64,000 nucleotides of DNA from Paenibacillus sp. R14(2021) (GCF_019431355.1 NZ_CP080269.1:1116001-1180000); one strand, 5' to 3'; positions 16,365 through 26,926 are shown, counted from the stretch's first letter. The notes: generated from the sequence alone by a model not told the origin. Numbers and translations: made by a program.

Positions 16365-19300
16365 CTACATATTACGGCGATATTGTCCCCCGACCTCATA
16401 TAACGCGCTCGTAATCTGACCGAGCGTAGCTGTTTTCACGACGTCCATCAACGCTTCGAACAGATTGCCGTTCATGCGGGCTGCCTGTTTCAGCCGTTGA
16501 AGCGCGGCTGCGCAGTTGTCCTGATGCCTCAGCTGGAATGCGCGCAGATTGCGAATTTGTTCCTGCTTCTCTTCTTCCGTCGAACGAGCCAGCTCAATAT
16601 CGTAGCGATGCTCGCTCGGATTCGGATCAAGGAACATATTCACGCCGATAATCGGCAGCTCGCCTGCATGCTTCTTATGCTCGTAATGGAGTGATTCCTC
16701 TTGGATTTTGCCCCGCTGGTATTGGGTTTCCATCGCGCCAAGCACGCCTCCGCGATCATGAATACGCTGGAATTCCTTTAACACGGCTTCTTCCATGAGA
16801 TCGGTCAGCTCCTCTACGATGAACGCGCCTTGCAGCGGATTCTCGTTCTTGGTCAATCCGAACTCCCGGTTAATAATAAGTTGAATCGCCATCGCCCGGC
16901 GAACGGAGCTTTCGGTCGGCGTCGTGACAGCCTCGTCATACGCATTCGTATGCAGGGAATTGCAATTGTCATAGATCGCCATCAGCGCCTGCAGCGTCGT
17001 GCGTATATCGTTGAAATCCATCTCCTGCGCGTGCAGCGAACGGCCGGAGGTTTGAATATGATACTTGAGCTTCTGGCTTCGTTCATTCCCCCCGTACTTA
17101 TGCTTGATGACCCTCGCCCATATCCGTCGTGCCACGCGCCCCATCACGCTGTACTCTGGATCCAGCCCATTGCTGAAGAAGAACGACAAATTCGGCGCGA
17201 AATCATCAATCCGCATCCCGCGCGACAAATAGTATTCGACGTACGTGAACCCATTGGCCAGCGTAAAGGCCAGCTGAGTAACGGGGTTAGCTCCCGCTTC
17301 GGCAATATGATAGCCGCTTATACTGACCGAATAGTAATGGCGAATCTGATGATCGATAAAATATTGCTGCATGTCGCCCATCATTTTCATGGCGAATGCG
17401 GTGCTGAAAATGCAGGTGTTCTGCCCTTGGTCCTCCTTGAGAATATCGGCCTGCACGGTGCCGCGAACCGATTGCAGCGTCGACGCATGAATCACCGCAT
17501 ATTCATCACTATCCGGCGTTCGCCCGTTCTCCGCAGCGAAGCGTTCGACCTGCTGATCGATTGCCGTATTCATAAACATCGCCAGCAGCACCGGCGCCGG
17601 GCCGTTGATCGTCATCGATACGCTGACGGACGGATGGCATAGATCGAATCCGGCGTAAAGCTTCTTCATGTCGTCCAGCGAGCAGACGTTAACGCCGCTG
17701 TTGCCGATCTTCCCGTAAATGTCCGGCCGTTCGCCCGGGTCCTGCCCATACAGCGTAACGCTGTCGAATGCGGTGGATAGGCGCTTGGCCTCATCGCTGC
17801 GGCAGAGATAATGAAATCGCCGATTGGTTCGCTCCGGCGTGCCCTCCCCCGCAAACTGCCGCTTTGGCTCCTCATGCGTCCGCTTGAATGGGAAGACGCC
17901 GGCGGTAAACGGGTAATAACCGGGCAAATTCTCCTTCATCAGCCAGCGCAGCACATCGCCGGCTTCTTCGAATTTGGGCAGGCTGACTCGCGGAATTCTG
18001 CTGCCTGACAGCGATTCGACCGTCAATTCGGTGACCGATACTTGCGCGCCTGACCGAAGCGTCAGCCGGTCTTGACGGTAAGTATCCTGGACTGCCGGCC
18101 ATTGTTCCAGCAGTATTCGGCAGTCGGGATGCAAGCTTGCCTCGTAATCGGCAATAATGGCATCAAGCTTTGCAATGAAGGCGACTGCTTCGGCTCCAGC
18201 GAGCACATTGCCGCTGCCAGAAGCAATAATCTGACGGGTCCCTTTCAGCTGCCCGATCTGCCGGGCAATCGCTGTCTGCGATTCCGTTAGTGCCTGGCAG
18301 CGCCGTATGGTCTGCACGATATCGCTTAAATAACCGGTCCGGTCGGGCGGGATGATCGTATGATAGCGTTGGCCGCCTGATTTCGCGAGCGATGCATCGT
18401 CGAGCTGGACCGGCCAGCTTCCGCCTGTTTTCGCCTCCGTCAGCTTCATTAGGTGATGGAACAGCACTGTCGTGCCGTAATCGTTGAATTGGCTGGCGAT
18501 CGTCCCGAACACGGGTAGCTCTTCATCCGGTAGATCAAACCACTGCCGGCTGCGCTTGTATTGCTTGCGCACGTCTCGAAGTGCATCCTCCGATCCCCGG
18601 CGTTCGAATTTGTTAATGGCGATAATATCCGCATAATCGATCATGTCGATCTTCTCAAGCTGCGTTGCCGCGCCGAATTCGCTGGTCATGACATAGAGCG
18701 ACACATCGCATAAGTCTACGATCGCGGCTCCTCCTTGCCCGATCCCGCTTGTTTCCATCACGATCATGTCGTAGCCGGCATGCTTGACGATGGCGATCGC
18801 ATCCTTGGCAGCGTCGCTGATTTCAGACTTGGAACCCCTTGTCGCCAGACTGCGCATGAATACGCGCGGATTGTCAATTGCATTCATCCGAATGCGATCG
18901 CCGAGCAGCGCGCCGCCCGACTTCTTCTTGGTCGGGTCGATGGAGATCACGGCAATGGAGCGCTGAGGGAAGTGATCCAAATACCGTCGCACCAGCTCGT
19001 CGGTAAGCGAGCTCTTGCCGGCTCCGCCCGTTCCGGTGATGCCAATTACAGGTACCTGAGGGGCATGGACATGCAGCTGCTCCAGCACCTGAGCGACTGA
19101 TTCGTCCGGATTCGCTATGGCGGCATGCTCTTCCGCAAGAGTAATCAGCCTGGCAACGGGTCCCCATTGCCGGCCATTGAGCGAAACTATGTCTTGCTCT
19201 ATCTGTCTTGGCGTCTCGTGGTCGCAGGCTTGGATCATATAATTAATCATGCCTTGGAGCCCCATCTCCCGGCCGTCGTCCGGTGAGAAGATTCTGGTGA

Positions 19301-19649
19301 TCCCGTACTGCTGCAAGCGGTTGATCTCCGAAGGGACGATGACGCCGCCGCCGCCCGCAAATATCTTGATGTGCCCGGCCCCGCGCTGCTTCAGCACATC
19401 GAGCATATAGCTCAAATATTCGACATGCCCGCCCTGATAGGAGCTGATCGCAATGCCTTGCACGTCTTCCTGGATCGCCGCGCTCGTCACTTCTTCAACA
19501 GAACGGTTATGACCCAGATGGATAACCTCGACGCCGGAAGCTTGAAGAATCCGTCTCATGATGTTGATAGACGCGTCATGGCCGTCGAATAAAGCGGCAG
19601 CCGTCACGAAGCGCACATGGCATTTCGGGCGATAAACATGTGTATCCAA
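16365..19649 (-). CDS. icmF: Fused isobutyryl-CoA mutase IcmF
   Basis: 1094 aa adenosylcobalamin-dependent mutase that interconverts isobutyryl-CoA and n-butyryl-CoA, with a built-in G-protein chaperone. Domain order is typical: B12-binding domain (about 12-140, [15 protein letters not shown] with the cobalt-ligand His, SSYQGGH, FAGGGG), GTPase (P-loop [12 protein letters not shown] about 202-213, [33 protein letters not shown]), linker, and mutase barrel (about 570-1094). [12 protein letters not shown] and [14 protein letters not shown] are IcmF-type substrate-site sequences, unlike methylmalonyl-CoA mutase. It starts with TTG at 19649, preceded by GGAAGGGCGG. First gene of the operon with the adenosyltransferase. 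Confidence 0.95.
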   Translation of the reverse strand: MDTHVYRPKCHVRFVTAAALFDGHDASINIMRRILQASGVEVIHLGHNRSVEEVTSAAIQEDVQGIAISSYQGGHVEYLSYMLDVLKQRGAGHIKIFAGGGGVIVPSEINRLQQYGITRIFSPDDGREMGLQGMINYMIQACDHETPRQIEQDIVSLNGRQWGPVARLITLAEEHAAIANPDESVAQVLEQLHVHAPQVPVIGITGTGGAGKSSLTDELVRRYLDHFPQRSIAVISIDPTKKKSGGALLGDRIRMNAIDNPRVFMRSLATRGSKSEISDAAKDAIAIVKHAGYDMIVMETSGIGQGGAAIVDLCDVSLYVMTSEFGAATQLEKIDMIDYADIIAINKFERRGSEDALRDVRKQYKRSRQWFDLPDEELPVFGTIASQFNDYGTTVLFHHLMKLTEAKTGGSWPVQLDDASLAKSGGQRYHTIIPPDRTGYLSDIVQTIRRCQALTESQTAIARQIGQLKGTRQIIASGSGNVLAGAEAVAFIAKLDAIIADYEASLHPDCRILLEQWPAVQDTYRQDRLTLRSGAQVSVTELTVESLSGSRIPRVSLPKFEEAGDVLRWLMKENLPGYYPFTAGVFPFKRTHEEPKRQFAGEGTPERTNRRFHYLCRSDEAKRLSTAFDSVTLYGQDPGERPDIYGKIGNSGVNVCSLDDMKKLYAGFDLCHPSVSVSMTINGPAPVLLAMFMNTAIDQQVERFAAENGRTPDSDEYAVIHASTLQSVRGTVQADILKEDQGQNTCIFSTAFAMKMMGDMQQYFIDHQIRHYYSVSISGYHIAEAGANPVTQLAFTLANGFTYVEYYLSRGMRIDDFAPNLSFFFSNGLDPEYSVMGRVARRIWARVIKHKYGGNERSQKLKYHIQTSGRSLHAQEMDFNDIRTTLQALMAIYDNCNSLHTNAYDEAVTTPTESSVRRAMAIQLIINREFGLTKNENPLQGAFIVEELTDLMEEAVLKEFQRIHDRGGVLGAMETQYQRGKIQEESLHYEHKKHAGELPIIGVNMFLDPNPSEHRYDIELARSTEEEKQEQIRNLRAFQLRHQDNCAAALQRLKQAARMNGNLFEALMDVVKTATLGQITSALYEVGGQYRRNM

Positions 19650-19767
19650 GAGGCATTCCGCCCTTCCATCAGTTGTTGTCCCGCGCCGACTTCATACACC
19701 CCTTACTACACTATTCGATTTCAGGCAAGAGATGCCGCGATATAAAACGGTTTCAAGAACAGAAGAC

Positions 19768-19812
19768 AAAAAAGCACCCGCATGCATGCAGTTTCGCATA
19801 CAAGCGGGTGCT
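19768..19812 (-). terminator. Terminator downstream of the YolD-like gene
   Basis: On the minus strand AGCACCCGC (complement of 19804-19812) and GCGGGTGCT (19773-19781) form a 9-bp stem followed by a T run (19768-19773). It separates the YolD-like gene from icmF. The rest of the 19650-19908 gap should hold the icmF promoter. Confidence 0.8.
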
Positions 19813-19908
19813 GATCGCCAAGCCCATCAGGTCAGGCCATCCGATTGCGATTAACGCAGCACAGACGATGGATCCCCATAGTAGTGCATATGTCAGATTC
19901 TTGAGCCA

Positions 19909-20160
19909 TTAGTTTCTAGGGTAGTTGACTTGCATGATGTCCATGAATGGAACCTTCTCTAATCCTTCCACGGTCTCGACATGGACCTTACCCGTCCGGG
20001 AATCCATGGTGACGATCTGTCCCTTCACCGTTTCTTCCCGCCCCCATATGGATAATACGATTATGGACTCCTCTTGGAAGGCCTCACTCAATTGATTGCC
20101 AAGCTCTTCTAATACAAATTCATCGCGAGTCGGCCTTTTCGGGACCTTCGTTTTTGCCAT
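19909..20160 (-). CDS. YolD-like family protein
   Basis: 83 aa protein. The C-terminal part (IWGREETVKGQIVTMDSRTG, VPFMDIMQV) fits the YolD-like fold, a small beta-rich domain related to the UV-damage-repair region of Bacillus prophages and chromosomes. No known enzymatic activity. Monocistronic, with its own terminator; the ribosome site upstream of 20160 is weak (GAGAGTGACTTG). Assignment rests on pattern, not on a search. Confidence 0.65.
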   Translation of the reverse strand: MAKTKVPKRPTRDEFVLEELGNQLSEAFQEESIIVLSIWGREETVKGQIVTMDSRTGKVHVETVEGLEKVPFMDIMQVNYPRN

Positions 20161-20260
20161 TCAAGTCACTCTCCGTACTTCTGTATCTCATACATCCATC
20201 ATTCGACTGTGGATCATTACTGGTTCGATCGTCTACTAAAACGATCAGTTGACGATCAAG

Positions 20261-21736
20261 TTACGTCCCGCAGTAGGTTCGATAAGGACGCGTTGTTTGC
20301 TCAGGCAATGCCGAATATCGATCGTGCTCCGGCATATGCGAATAAGGCTGTGCCAGCGCTTCAAGAAGCTGATCCATCACGCTGAAGTCTTCCTCGTTCT
20401 CTGCGGCTTCCAGCGCTTCCTCGACCAGGTGGTTCCGTGGAATAATCGCTGGATTGCTGCTCTGCATCAATTGCCGCGAGGCAGCGGCGGCTTCAGGCTG
20501 CCTGCCAAGTCTCGCCTGCCATGATTCCAGCCACAGCGTAAATTCCGGATCATCGGCTAACACCGTATCCTCCTGCTTGCCATCCGTCAAGGCACGGAAG
20601 GTGTTGGTATAATCCGCGCGATGCGTCTGCATCATAACGAGCAGCTGCTCAATCAATTTCTCATCCTGCTCTTCTTCGTTGAAGAGGCCAAGCTTCGCTC
20701 TCATGCCCGAAAGCCAGTGCTGATGATACAACGCCGTATAATCGGCGATCACATCCTCGGCCAGGCGGACTGCCTGTTCCTCGTCTTCAGCCAGTACCGG
20801 CAGCAGGCTTTCGGCGAATCTTGCGAGATTCCAAGCAGCGATTTGGGGTTGGTTGCCGTATGCGTAGCGGCCTTGCGAATCGATGGAGCTGAATACGGTA
20901 GCCGGATCATACGCATCCATGAACGCGCATGGACCGTAATCAATCGTCTCGCCGCTTATCGTCATATTGTCGGTGTTCATGACGCCGTGGATAAACCCAA
21001 CGAGCTGCCACTTCGCAATCAATGCAGCTTGGCGCTTGACCACTTCCCGAAGCAGGGCGAGATACGGATTCTCATCAACTGCAGCGTGCGGATAATGCCG
21101 CTGCAATGCGTAATCGGCCATTGCCTGAAGATCTTCCCGTGTGCCCCAGTTGGCCGTATATTGAAACGTTCCGACGCGCAAGTGACTCGCCGCTGCACGA
21201 GTCAGAATTGCACCCGGCAGCGCGGTCTCACGGTAGGTTGTTTCTCCGGTCGCCGTTACCGCAAGGCTGCGAGTCGTAGGAATGCCAAGCGCATGCATGG
21301 CTTCGCTGATGATATATTCACGCAGCATGGGGCCAAGCGCGGCACGGCCATCACCGCGGCGGGAGTATGGCGTTGGTCCGGCGCCCTTCAGCTGAATATC
21401 AATCCGCTCACCTTGGGGCGTAATCTGTTCGCCGAGCAGAATTGCGCGTCCGTCGCCCAGCATGTTGAAATACCCGAATTGGTGACCGGCATATGCTTGA
21501 GCCAGCGGCAATGCGCCTTCAGGGATACGGTTGCCGGCTAGAACGGCAGTTCCTTCCTCGCTCAGCAGCGCCGGGACGTTCAGTCCAAGGGAAATGGCGT
21601 AAGCGGTGTTAAGCTTGATAAGTTTCGGCTTGCGCACGGGAGTCGGGTCCTGCTTCGTGAAAACCGTTTGCGGCAGACGTGCATAACTATTGTCAAAGTT
21701 CCATCCTGTTACGTTTGTAGAGGGGTTCGTTGTCAT
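20261..21736 (-). CDS. selO: Protein adenylyltransferase SelO (YdiU family)
   Basis: 491 aa SelO/YdiU pseudokinase that transfers AMP to protein Ser/Thr/Tyr residues. Family signatures: [20 protein letters not shown] near residues 84-103, [20 protein letters not shown] near 124-143, [40 protein letters not shown] containing the metal-binding Asn, and the conserved C-terminal TYCGT with a redox-type Cys in place of the selenocysteine of eukaryotic proteins. AAAGGAG is 5 nt before ATG 21736. Role in oxidative-stress protein AMPylation is known for the family. Confidence 0.93.
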   Translation of the reverse strand: MTTNPSTNVTGWNFDNSYARLPQTVFTKQDPTPVRKPKLIKLNTAYAISLGLNVPALLSEEGTAVLAGNRIPEGALPLAQAYAGHQFGYFNMLGDGRAILLGEQITPQGERIDIQLKGAGPTPYSRRGDGRAALGPMLREYIISEAMHALGIPTTRSLAVTATGETTYRETALPGAILTRAAASHLRVGTFQYTANWGTREDLQAMADYALQRHYPHAAVDENPYLALLREVVKRQAALIAKWQLVGFIHGVMNTDNMTISGETIDYGPCAFMDAYDPATVFSSIDSQGRYAYGNQPQIAAWNLARFAESLLPVLAEDEEQAVRLAEDVIADYTALYHQHWLSGMRAKLGLFNEEEQDEKLIEQLLVMMQTHRADYTNTFRALTDGKQEDTVLADDPEFTLWLESWQARLGRQPEAAAASRQLMQSSNPAIIPRNHLVEEALEAAENEEDFSVMDQLLEALAQPYSHMPEHDRYSALPEQTTRPYRTYCGT

Positions 21737-22225
21737 CGGAGCTCCTTTGTGCCTTAGGCATATACTCGTTCGAATGAGTGAGTCGCTTATCTATACGAAT
21801 CAGCTCTGAATGTCGCCGCTGCAAGCTGTACTCGGTTATTATACCCTAAGCCGGCTGGATACGCTCTCCTATTTCGATCCAACAGCACAAGAAGCCACTT
21901 TCCGCGTATTTGATTTAGATATACGATCATTTATGGCATTAATCATCGTTCCAATCACCTTAAATTTGTCATGCGTGATTAGATCGCTGACTGGTACAAT
22001 ATCCGATCAGATTATCGCGGATCGCCTTTCCGCCTATCAATTAACATGGTTAAACATTAATGCTTCCTGTCTGTGATCTTGTTGACCCGCCTAGTCTAAA
22101 TGGGTTACCATAAATGCAACTAGCAATGACCCATGCCCGTAAGTGGACTGCCGTCCGATTAAATAAAACATGACGGGACCTCGGTCCATACGTCAATGAT
22201 GATATCGAATTGCGAGGGGAATCGT
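21737..22225. other. Intergenic gap, divergent promoters expected
   Basis: 489 bases between divergent selO and tetR. No coding sequence is recognised. TTGACC (22082-22087) and TACCAT (22106-22111), spaced 18 nt, are the best candidate promoter for the TetR gene; no operator palindrome stands out. Confidence 0.4.
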
Positions 22226-22828
22226 ATGTTGGAGCGGACGTTAAGGAAGGATGCCGAAGAGCGCAGACAAATCATACTGAAGAAGGCTGCCATGCTCTTC
22301 GCCGAGCATGGCGTTGACCAAGTCAGCATGCGACATATCGCACGCGAAGCCGGTGTCGGCCAAGGGACGTTGTATAGAAGCTACACCAATAAAGGCGAGC
22401 TTTGCTGGGATCTGATTGGGGAAAGCTGTATACAGAACAACGAGAAAATGTATCAGTATTTGAACAATAATACCGAGAAATCCAAGCGGGAACGACTTGA
22501 AACGGTGCTTATGTACCATTTGGAATCACTCGAGGTCCACTCCCCCGTGCTTGCGGCCATCCAGGCAAATACGAGTGAGGCGCAGCAGAGCATGCCCTTC
22601 TATTCCGAGCATTATGAATCGGTGCATGCCATTATTGTTAAGCTATTGGAAGAAATTGCGGAGGCACAGCCTTCCAACATCGTTGATCCGATCTTTACGG
22701 CGGATGCCTGCATGGCGACGGTACGTCCCGATGTGTACTTGTTTATGCGGCAGCATCGTAACTATACACCCGATCAAATCAAGCACAGACTGTTCAATGT
22801 GTTCGTTGATCCGCTGTTCCAGAACTGA
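22226..22828 (+). CDS. TetR/AcrR family transcriptional regulator
   Basis: 200 aa TetR protein. The DNA-binding domain has RRQIILKKAAMLFAEHGVDQ, then VSMRHIAREAGVGQGTLYRS and YTNKGELCWDL. Start 22226 (MLERTL) has GAGGGG upstream; an earlier frame-start at 22196 lacks it. The C-terminal domain (YEPVHAII-like helix, MATVRPDVYLFMRQ) is not assigned to a ligand class. The neighbours give no obvious target: selO is divergent and a DUF6454-like gene is convergent behind a strong terminator. It may regulate itself or distant genes. Confidence 0.88.
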   Translation: MLERTLRKDAEERRQIILKKAAMLFAEHGVDQVSMRHIAREAGVGQGTLYRSYTNKGELCWDLIGESCIQNNEKMYQYLNNNTEKSKRERLETVLMYHLESLEVHSPVLAAIQANTSEAQQSMPFYSEHYESVHAIIVKLLEEIAEAQPSNIVDPIFTADACMATVRPDVYLFMRQHRNYTPDQIKHRLFNVFVDPLFQN

Positions 22829-22875
22829 TTGCATCTATGATCGTTCCCGGTCATTGGTTAGCCTGTCGATATGCC

Positions 22876-22926
22876 AAAAAAATCGTCCTGATGACTGCCC
22901 CGCGGGCAGCGTACAGGACGATTTTT
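22876..22926. terminator. Bidirectional terminator between tetR and DUF6454-like gene
   Basis: AAATCGTCCTG and CAGGACGATTT are perfect 11-bp arms flanked by A/T runs on both sides, with an inner CTGCC/GGCAG hairpin. It suits both convergent genes. Confidence 0.9.
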
Positions 22927-22959
22927 CGTTTTGGCTATCCAATCCCAATTCGACCGCTG

Positions 22960-23826
22960 TTAGCGAGCTGCATTCAAATCGTATGTGTCATAGATAAGGA
23001 GGGACCCGGTATCGTCGTCGGGTACGGCATACAAGCGCAGCTCCTCTCCCCGGCTCTCGATGTAGACCGGGTTGCGGGTGATCACGTGTCCTTGGCATGA
23101 GAACTGCGTGATTGGTGCTTCATGAATGATCTCGAAGGTATCGATGTCGATCAGGGCAACGCCGCCCAGCTCGTATGGCCCAGGCATGATGTTCTGTGGT
23201 ACGGGCAGCTCAGAGATGCCGCTAACGATCATTTTGCCATTGCCGACGTACTGGCCGTCTTGATAATCGACATAATGGCTCGAATTTCGCTTCGAACGTG
23301 TCAATTCACCATTCGCATTCCATTCATAGAATGTGCGCGACCCCCAGCTGTTCCCGATCAGCCTATCCCTGCCTGCGTCGCGGACTAGACCGCCGATATG
23401 ATCATGGAAACGGAATACTTCCTCTACGGCCAATGTATTCGGATCCACACGATATAGGATCGATGAGGCGTGCGGCCGGTATTCGGCGACTGGCAGCCAA
23501 ATATGAGTACCGTCGTAATCGATGCCGCCCGGGTGATAGATGCTGCCTTCGCCCAAAGTCACGGCATTCACGAGTCTCCCCTGCTCATCGAAGACGAACA
23601 AATGCCCAATGCCCCGGCCGGGCGAGCGGTCTAGGCCACCCATTTCTTCATCGAAGCGAACCGGTGCTTCAAGCAGTTCAACCGATGACATATAGAAGTA
23701 CTCCCCGATTCGGACCATGCCCTGCGAATGGTAATTGTTAAATTGCAGATCAATCTTCGCATTTTGCTCCCATTTCGTGCTGCGCGTAAGCTTTAAAAAC
23801 TGAGCGATGAGTTTCTCATTATCCAT
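22960..23826 (-). CDS. DUF6454-like protein (beta-propeller-like)
   Basis: 288 aa protein without signal peptide. Repeated short beta-strand motifs (YHPGGIDYDGTHIWLPVAEY near residue 98, DHIGGLVRDAGRDRLIGNSW near 143, GKMIVSGISEL) suggest a propeller fold similar to SMP-30/NHL proteins. I believe it matches the DUF6454 family but cannot confirm this without a search. No catalytic residues assigned. ATG 23826; the ribosome site is weak (GGAAGGACG). Divergent from the permease pair. Confidence 0.6.
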   Translation of the reverse strand: MDNEKLIAQFLKLTRSTKWEQNAKIDLQFNNYHSQGMVRIGEYFYMSSVELLEAPVRFDEEMGGLDRSPGRGIGHLFVFDEQGRLVNAVTLGEGSIYHPGGIDYDGTHIWLPVAEYRPHASSILYRVDPNTLAVEEVFRFHDHIGGLVRDAGRDRLIGNSWGSRTFYEWNANGELTRSKRNSSHYVDYQDGQYVGNGKMIVSGISELPVPQNIMPGPYELGGVALIDIDTFEIIHEAPITQFSCQGHVITRNPVYIESRGEELRLYAVPDDDTGSLLIYDTYDLNAAR

Positions 23827-24073
23827 AACGGCTCGTCCTTCCAGTTGTTAGTTTTACTCTTATTATTCATGATCGATTACTGCTTGAACAGGTCATTGTT
23901 GTCCATTTTCGATTAAAGCGAGCGTCCCATATAACGTATTCGGAGCATGAATGGCGCTTTACAACCCACTCTTCTTTTCAATCGGCATAGCATCAAGTAT
24001 TTAAATTTTTAAACTCAGCGGCTATACTTGATAGAATAAACCTATGAAACTCTGATTGAAAGGAAGTACCTGC

Positions 24074-24961
24074 ATGTCGAAAGTGCTCCAAATTACACTG
24101 GCTTTGCCAGGAATAATATTGTTCGTCCTCCTCTTCGCCATGTTCCCCGCCGTGCTTCATTCCGATGTGTACGAAGGTATTCTGCATGTGAACTGGGCTG
24201 GCGGCTTTGAAAGCATTCGAGCTTACTTGTCGGGCATCGGGACAGGAGCGTCTTTTCATTACCTCGCAGGTAAAACCGAATTATCGTTCTGGGCTGAGAT
24301 TGGCCGCAGCTTCATGGTAACACTCATCTATATGGTGGTCGGGGCTGTAATCGGCGTAACCGTTGGTATTCTGCTTGGAATCTATGTTGCAGTTACTCGT
24401 GCGGATTGGCTTAAACGCATTTTGGAATTGACAGGTGTCCTGCCGGATTTCGTCATTGTGCTCCTGCTGCAATTTCTTATCGTGTTTATCGCATCCGAAA
24501 CGGGCATCGTGCTCTTTCAAATTGGAAGCTTATCGGTTGATGAACCGGCAATTGCGCTTCCGCTCCTATCCGCGGTCATTATCCCCGCCAACTATATGGT
24601 TCGCAATGTCGCGCTTCAAATGAGTCACACGTTCACCGAGGATTATATTAATTTCGCCAAAGCCCGTGGACTTGGCAAAACGTACATCATCTTCCATCAT
24701 GCGCTTCCGAATGTGCTGCCCTTCGTTAAAGCGGATCTGCATAAATTCATGGGGATTCTATTCGGCAACCTCTTTATCTTTGAGTATTTGTATAATGTCG
24801 GCGGTGTTACGCTGCTTGTGTTCTCCAATGCATTTGCAAGCCAAGGCTACCAATACAGTCTGGTCGTGAATGGCATACTGACGCTGCTGGTGCTCTATGC
24901 CATCGTTTATGCGCTGCTTCGAGGGCTATTATTCGGCTGGGAGAAGGTGTTTGCAAGATGA
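24074..24961 (+). CDS. ABC transporter permease, peptide/nickel type (DppB/OppB-like)
   Basis: 295 aa membrane permease with about six transmembrane segments. The cytoplasmic EAA-like loop lies in MSHTFTEDYINFAKARGLGK then HHALPNVLPF, a hallmark of DppB/OppB permeases that contact the ATPase. Start 24074 (MSKVLQ) has AAAGGAAG 8 nt upstream. The next gene overlaps by ATGA, showing translational coupling. No binding protein or ATPase is encoded with the pair, so ATP hydrolysis must come from proteins encoded elsewhere. Substrate (peptide, nickel, opine) unknown. Confidence 0.88.
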   Translation: MSKVLQITLALPGIILFVLLFAMFPAVLHSDVYEGILHVNWAGGFESIRAYLSGIGTGASFHYLAGKTELSFWAEIGRSFMVTLIYMVVGAVIGVTVGILLGIYVAVTRADWLKRILELTGVLPDFVIVLLLQFLIVFIASETGIVLFQIGSLSVDEPAIALPLLSAVIIPANYMVRNVALQMSHTFTEDYINFAKARGLGKTYIIFHHALPNVLPFVKADLHKFMGILFGNLFIFEYLYNVGGVTLLVFSNAFASQGYQYSLVVNGILTLLVLYAIVYALLRGLLFGWEKVFAR

Positions 24962-25863
24962 ATAAAACGTTATTTGCAGGACTGCTCATTACGATTCTCA
25001 TGATTGCGGCTTCTTTCTTCGGAAAATATGTCTACTGGCATGATTTGAACGAACATCTGGAAGTCAGCTATACCAACGGCGTGTTGGTCGTACCGCCTTC
25101 GCCGCCAAACGGAGACTACCTGTTCGGAACAGACAAATACGGCTACGACTTGCTCGCGAAACTATTGGACGGTGCGCGTTTTACGATTTTGGGTGCTGTC
25201 GGCGTTGCTTTTGCGCGAGTACTGATTGGTGGAATGTTAGGCCTGATTCTCGGCTACTTCGGCAAGGTCCAGACGAATCGCGGCGGACGGTTTACGATCT
25301 GGAATGTATTGAACGGCATTCCGGTCTTTATCATCGTATGGATGATTATGATCGGCTTTACAATGAATCCGAAGTCGACTGCAATATGGATGACGTTCAT
25401 CCTTACGCTTATTATGACCATTCTAGGCATTCCGTCGGTAGCTGCCTCGATCAAGGAGAAAGCGACGCTTATTAGGGAGAAGCAATTCGTCCTTTCGGCT
25501 AAATCGATCGGCGCCAGTCATTGGACGATTATTCGATCGCACATCTTCCCCCATCTGAAGGAAAACTTCACGATATTGTTCGTGCAGGAAGTCGTACTTA
25601 CACTTGGCTTGTTCGGACAATTAGCCATATTTAATATCTTCGTCGGCGGCACTAAGATGCTCTTCGATCCCATTGAATATATGAGCCGTACGAACGAATG
25701 GAGCGGTCTGATCGGTCAAGCAAGAAGCAATTTGGATATCTATCCATGGGTAATATTCTTCCCTCTCTCCGCTTATATCGTGTTCATCCTCGGATTTCAT
25801 CTCATATCCGTCGGACTCGAGAAGAAATATCAGAAGCAATTCGCGAAATACTCACATATTTAA
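24958..25863 (+). CDS. ABC transporter permease, peptide/nickel type (DppC/OppC-like)
   Basis: 301 aa permease, partner of the preceding DppB-like protein (ATGA overlap). An N-terminal membrane helix is followed by a periplasm-facing loop containing PPSPPNGDYLFGTDKYGYDL, the signature HxxGTDxxGxD-type segment of DppC/OppC proteins. The EAA loop appears in VLSAKSIGASHWTIIRSHIF then PHLKENF. About six membrane segments. Ends with a strong terminator after 25863. Forms a heterodimeric channel with its neighbour (family knowledge). Confidence 0.88.
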   Translation: MNKTLFAGLLITILMIAASFFGKYVYWHDLNEHLEVSYTNGVLVVPPSPPNGDYLFGTDKYGYDLLAKLLDGARFTILGAVGVAFARVLIGGMLGLILGYFGKVQTNRGGRFTIWNVLNGIPVFIIVWMIMIGFTMNPKSTAIWMTFILTLIMTILGIPSVAASIKEKATLIREKQFVLSAKSIGASHWTIIRSHIFPHLKENFTILFVQEVVLTLGLFGQLAIFNIFVGGTKMLFDPIEYMSRTNEWSGLIGQARSNLDIYPWVIFFPLSAYIVFILGFHLISVGLEKKYQKQFAKYSHI

Positions 25864-25889
25864 TGCCATTAACTAAATCGAAATCTGCC

Positions 25890-25939
25890 AAAATAGGGAC
25901 TGACCAAAAAGTCGAGTGACTTTGGTCAGCCCCTATTTT
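25890..25939. terminator. Bidirectional terminator between permeases and hxlR
   Basis: AAAATAGGG-A-CTGACCAAA pairs with TTTGGTCAG-C-CCCTATTTT over 19 positions with one mismatch; runs of A and T lie at both ends. Confidence 0.9.
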
Positions 25940-25981
25940 ACACCGCTTGATGTTTTCTAGATCGCGCTTTGAATCTTCCTC

Positions 25982-26329
25982 TTATTCGATATGCAAAATT
26001 CGGTACTCTTCCTGATCAAATGAAATACCCGCATAATTTTCACCCCATTTGCATAGCCCTCTCAAAATGGGTTCAAGCGATTGACCAAGTTCAGTAGTGG
26101 AATATTCGACTTTCGGAGGTACTTGATTATATATTTTTCTATGAATAAGTCCGTCGATTTCTAATTCTCTGAGCGTTTGAATGAGCATCTTTTGAGTGAC
26201 ACCCGGCATAAGGCGCTTTAGCTCACTTGTCCGTTTCGGGCCTTTTATCAAATAGAACAATATCAGCCCTTTCCATTTCCCTCCGATAACCTCCATCGAA
26301 ACTTCCAGGTCGCAGTAATATGTTTTCAT
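25982..26329 (-). CDS. HxlR family transcriptional regulator (locus 1)
   Basis: 115 aa winged-helix HxlR regulator. Conserved N-terminal CDLEVSMEVIGGKWKGLILF (Cys and GGKW), ELKRLMPGVTQKMLIQTLRE recognition helix, and VPPKVEYSTTELGQSL wing. About 70 % of residues are identical to the HxlR protein at 45141-45488, so the two are paralogues. It lies at the end of a minus-strand cluster with a monooxygenase-like and an SDR gene; a terminator separates it from them, so it has its own promoter. The Cys near the N terminus could sense electrophiles as in YodB/HypR-type HxlR proteins (inference). Confidence 0.92.
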   Translation of the reverse strand: MKTYYCDLEVSMEVIGGKWKGLILFYLIKGPKRTSELKRLMPGVTQKMLIQTLRELEIDGLIHRKIYNQVPPKVEYSTTELGQSLEPILRGLCKWGENYAGISFDQEEYRILHIE

Positions 26330-26513
26330 ATTTGATGCACCAACTCCAATTTTGAATAGCCTTCTACGCGTTAAGGCAAATCTATTAATATAAATCTAAT
26401 ATTTGCGAGAGCAATTCAGTGAAGCGATGCTGTATTAGTGATTCGCTCTCTTCTACTGAGTTGTTCTAAGCCAATTAACTGCATCGGATAAAAGATAGAA
26501 GTTCCCTCCATGT

Positions 26514-26546
26514 AAAAAAGGGAAACGTACGTGAACGTTTCCCTTT
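26514..26546 (-). terminator. Terminator of the SDR/monooxygenase transcript
   Basis: AAAGGGAAACGT (26517-26528) and ACGTTTCCCTTT (26535-26546) form a perfect 12-bp stem with a 6-nt loop and a T run (complement of 26514-26519) on the minus strand. Confidence 0.9.
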
Positions 26547-26581
26547 AATCAAGAAATTACTTCGTTATTGCTTCCTGAAGG

Positions 26582-26926
26582 TTACTTGCTTTGTGCATGG
26601 GTAAGTTGGCTTCCCCATTCTCCTTTCGGTTCTAACCAGGTGACGCTGCGGTCTTCAATTAATTGGCCCAAGGTTCCTTCGTAATCCTTGCGATACGATC
26701 TCGGGAATTCCTCCTGCAACCAGCTGTCCCTTGTTCCCTGCCAAATTTCATAGATGATCAAGTCATCCGGTTGATCCAAGTCATCAGACAGAATTGCGCT
26801 TACGAATGCTTCTTCGGCCGACATCACTTGAATAAGCGATGACAATTGCTCACGGAATTCCTCTTTTTTACCGGGTTTTGTTTTGAATCGAATGTTCAAT
26901 ACGACTTGTTGGTTTGTAATAGACAA
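26582..26926 (-). CDS. Antibiotic biosynthesis monooxygenase (ABM) domain protein
   Basis: 114 aa dimeric alpha/beta-barrel protein of the ABM/YgiN group. LNIRFKTKPGKKEEFREQLS at the N terminus, AFVSAILSDDLDQPDDLIIY in the middle and IYEIWQGTRDSWLQEE fit the family pattern (catch of F-x-x-x-x-E and WxS-like helix). These proteins act as quinol or small aromatic oxygenases or as stress proteins. It follows the SDR by 55 nt in the same direction, so both form an operon under the HxlR-type promoter element at 27839-27871. Confidence 0.82.
   Translation of the reverse strand: MSITNQQVVLNIRFKTKPGKKEEFREQLSSLIQVMSAEEAFVSAILSDDLDQPDDLIIYEIWQGTRDSWLQEEFPRSYRKDYEGTLGQLIEDRSVTWLEPKGEWGSQLTHAQSK

Noticed and set aside
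21810-22076. 88-codon plus-strand frame upstream of tetR
   Set aside because: No ribosome site, no recognisable pattern, no supporting context.
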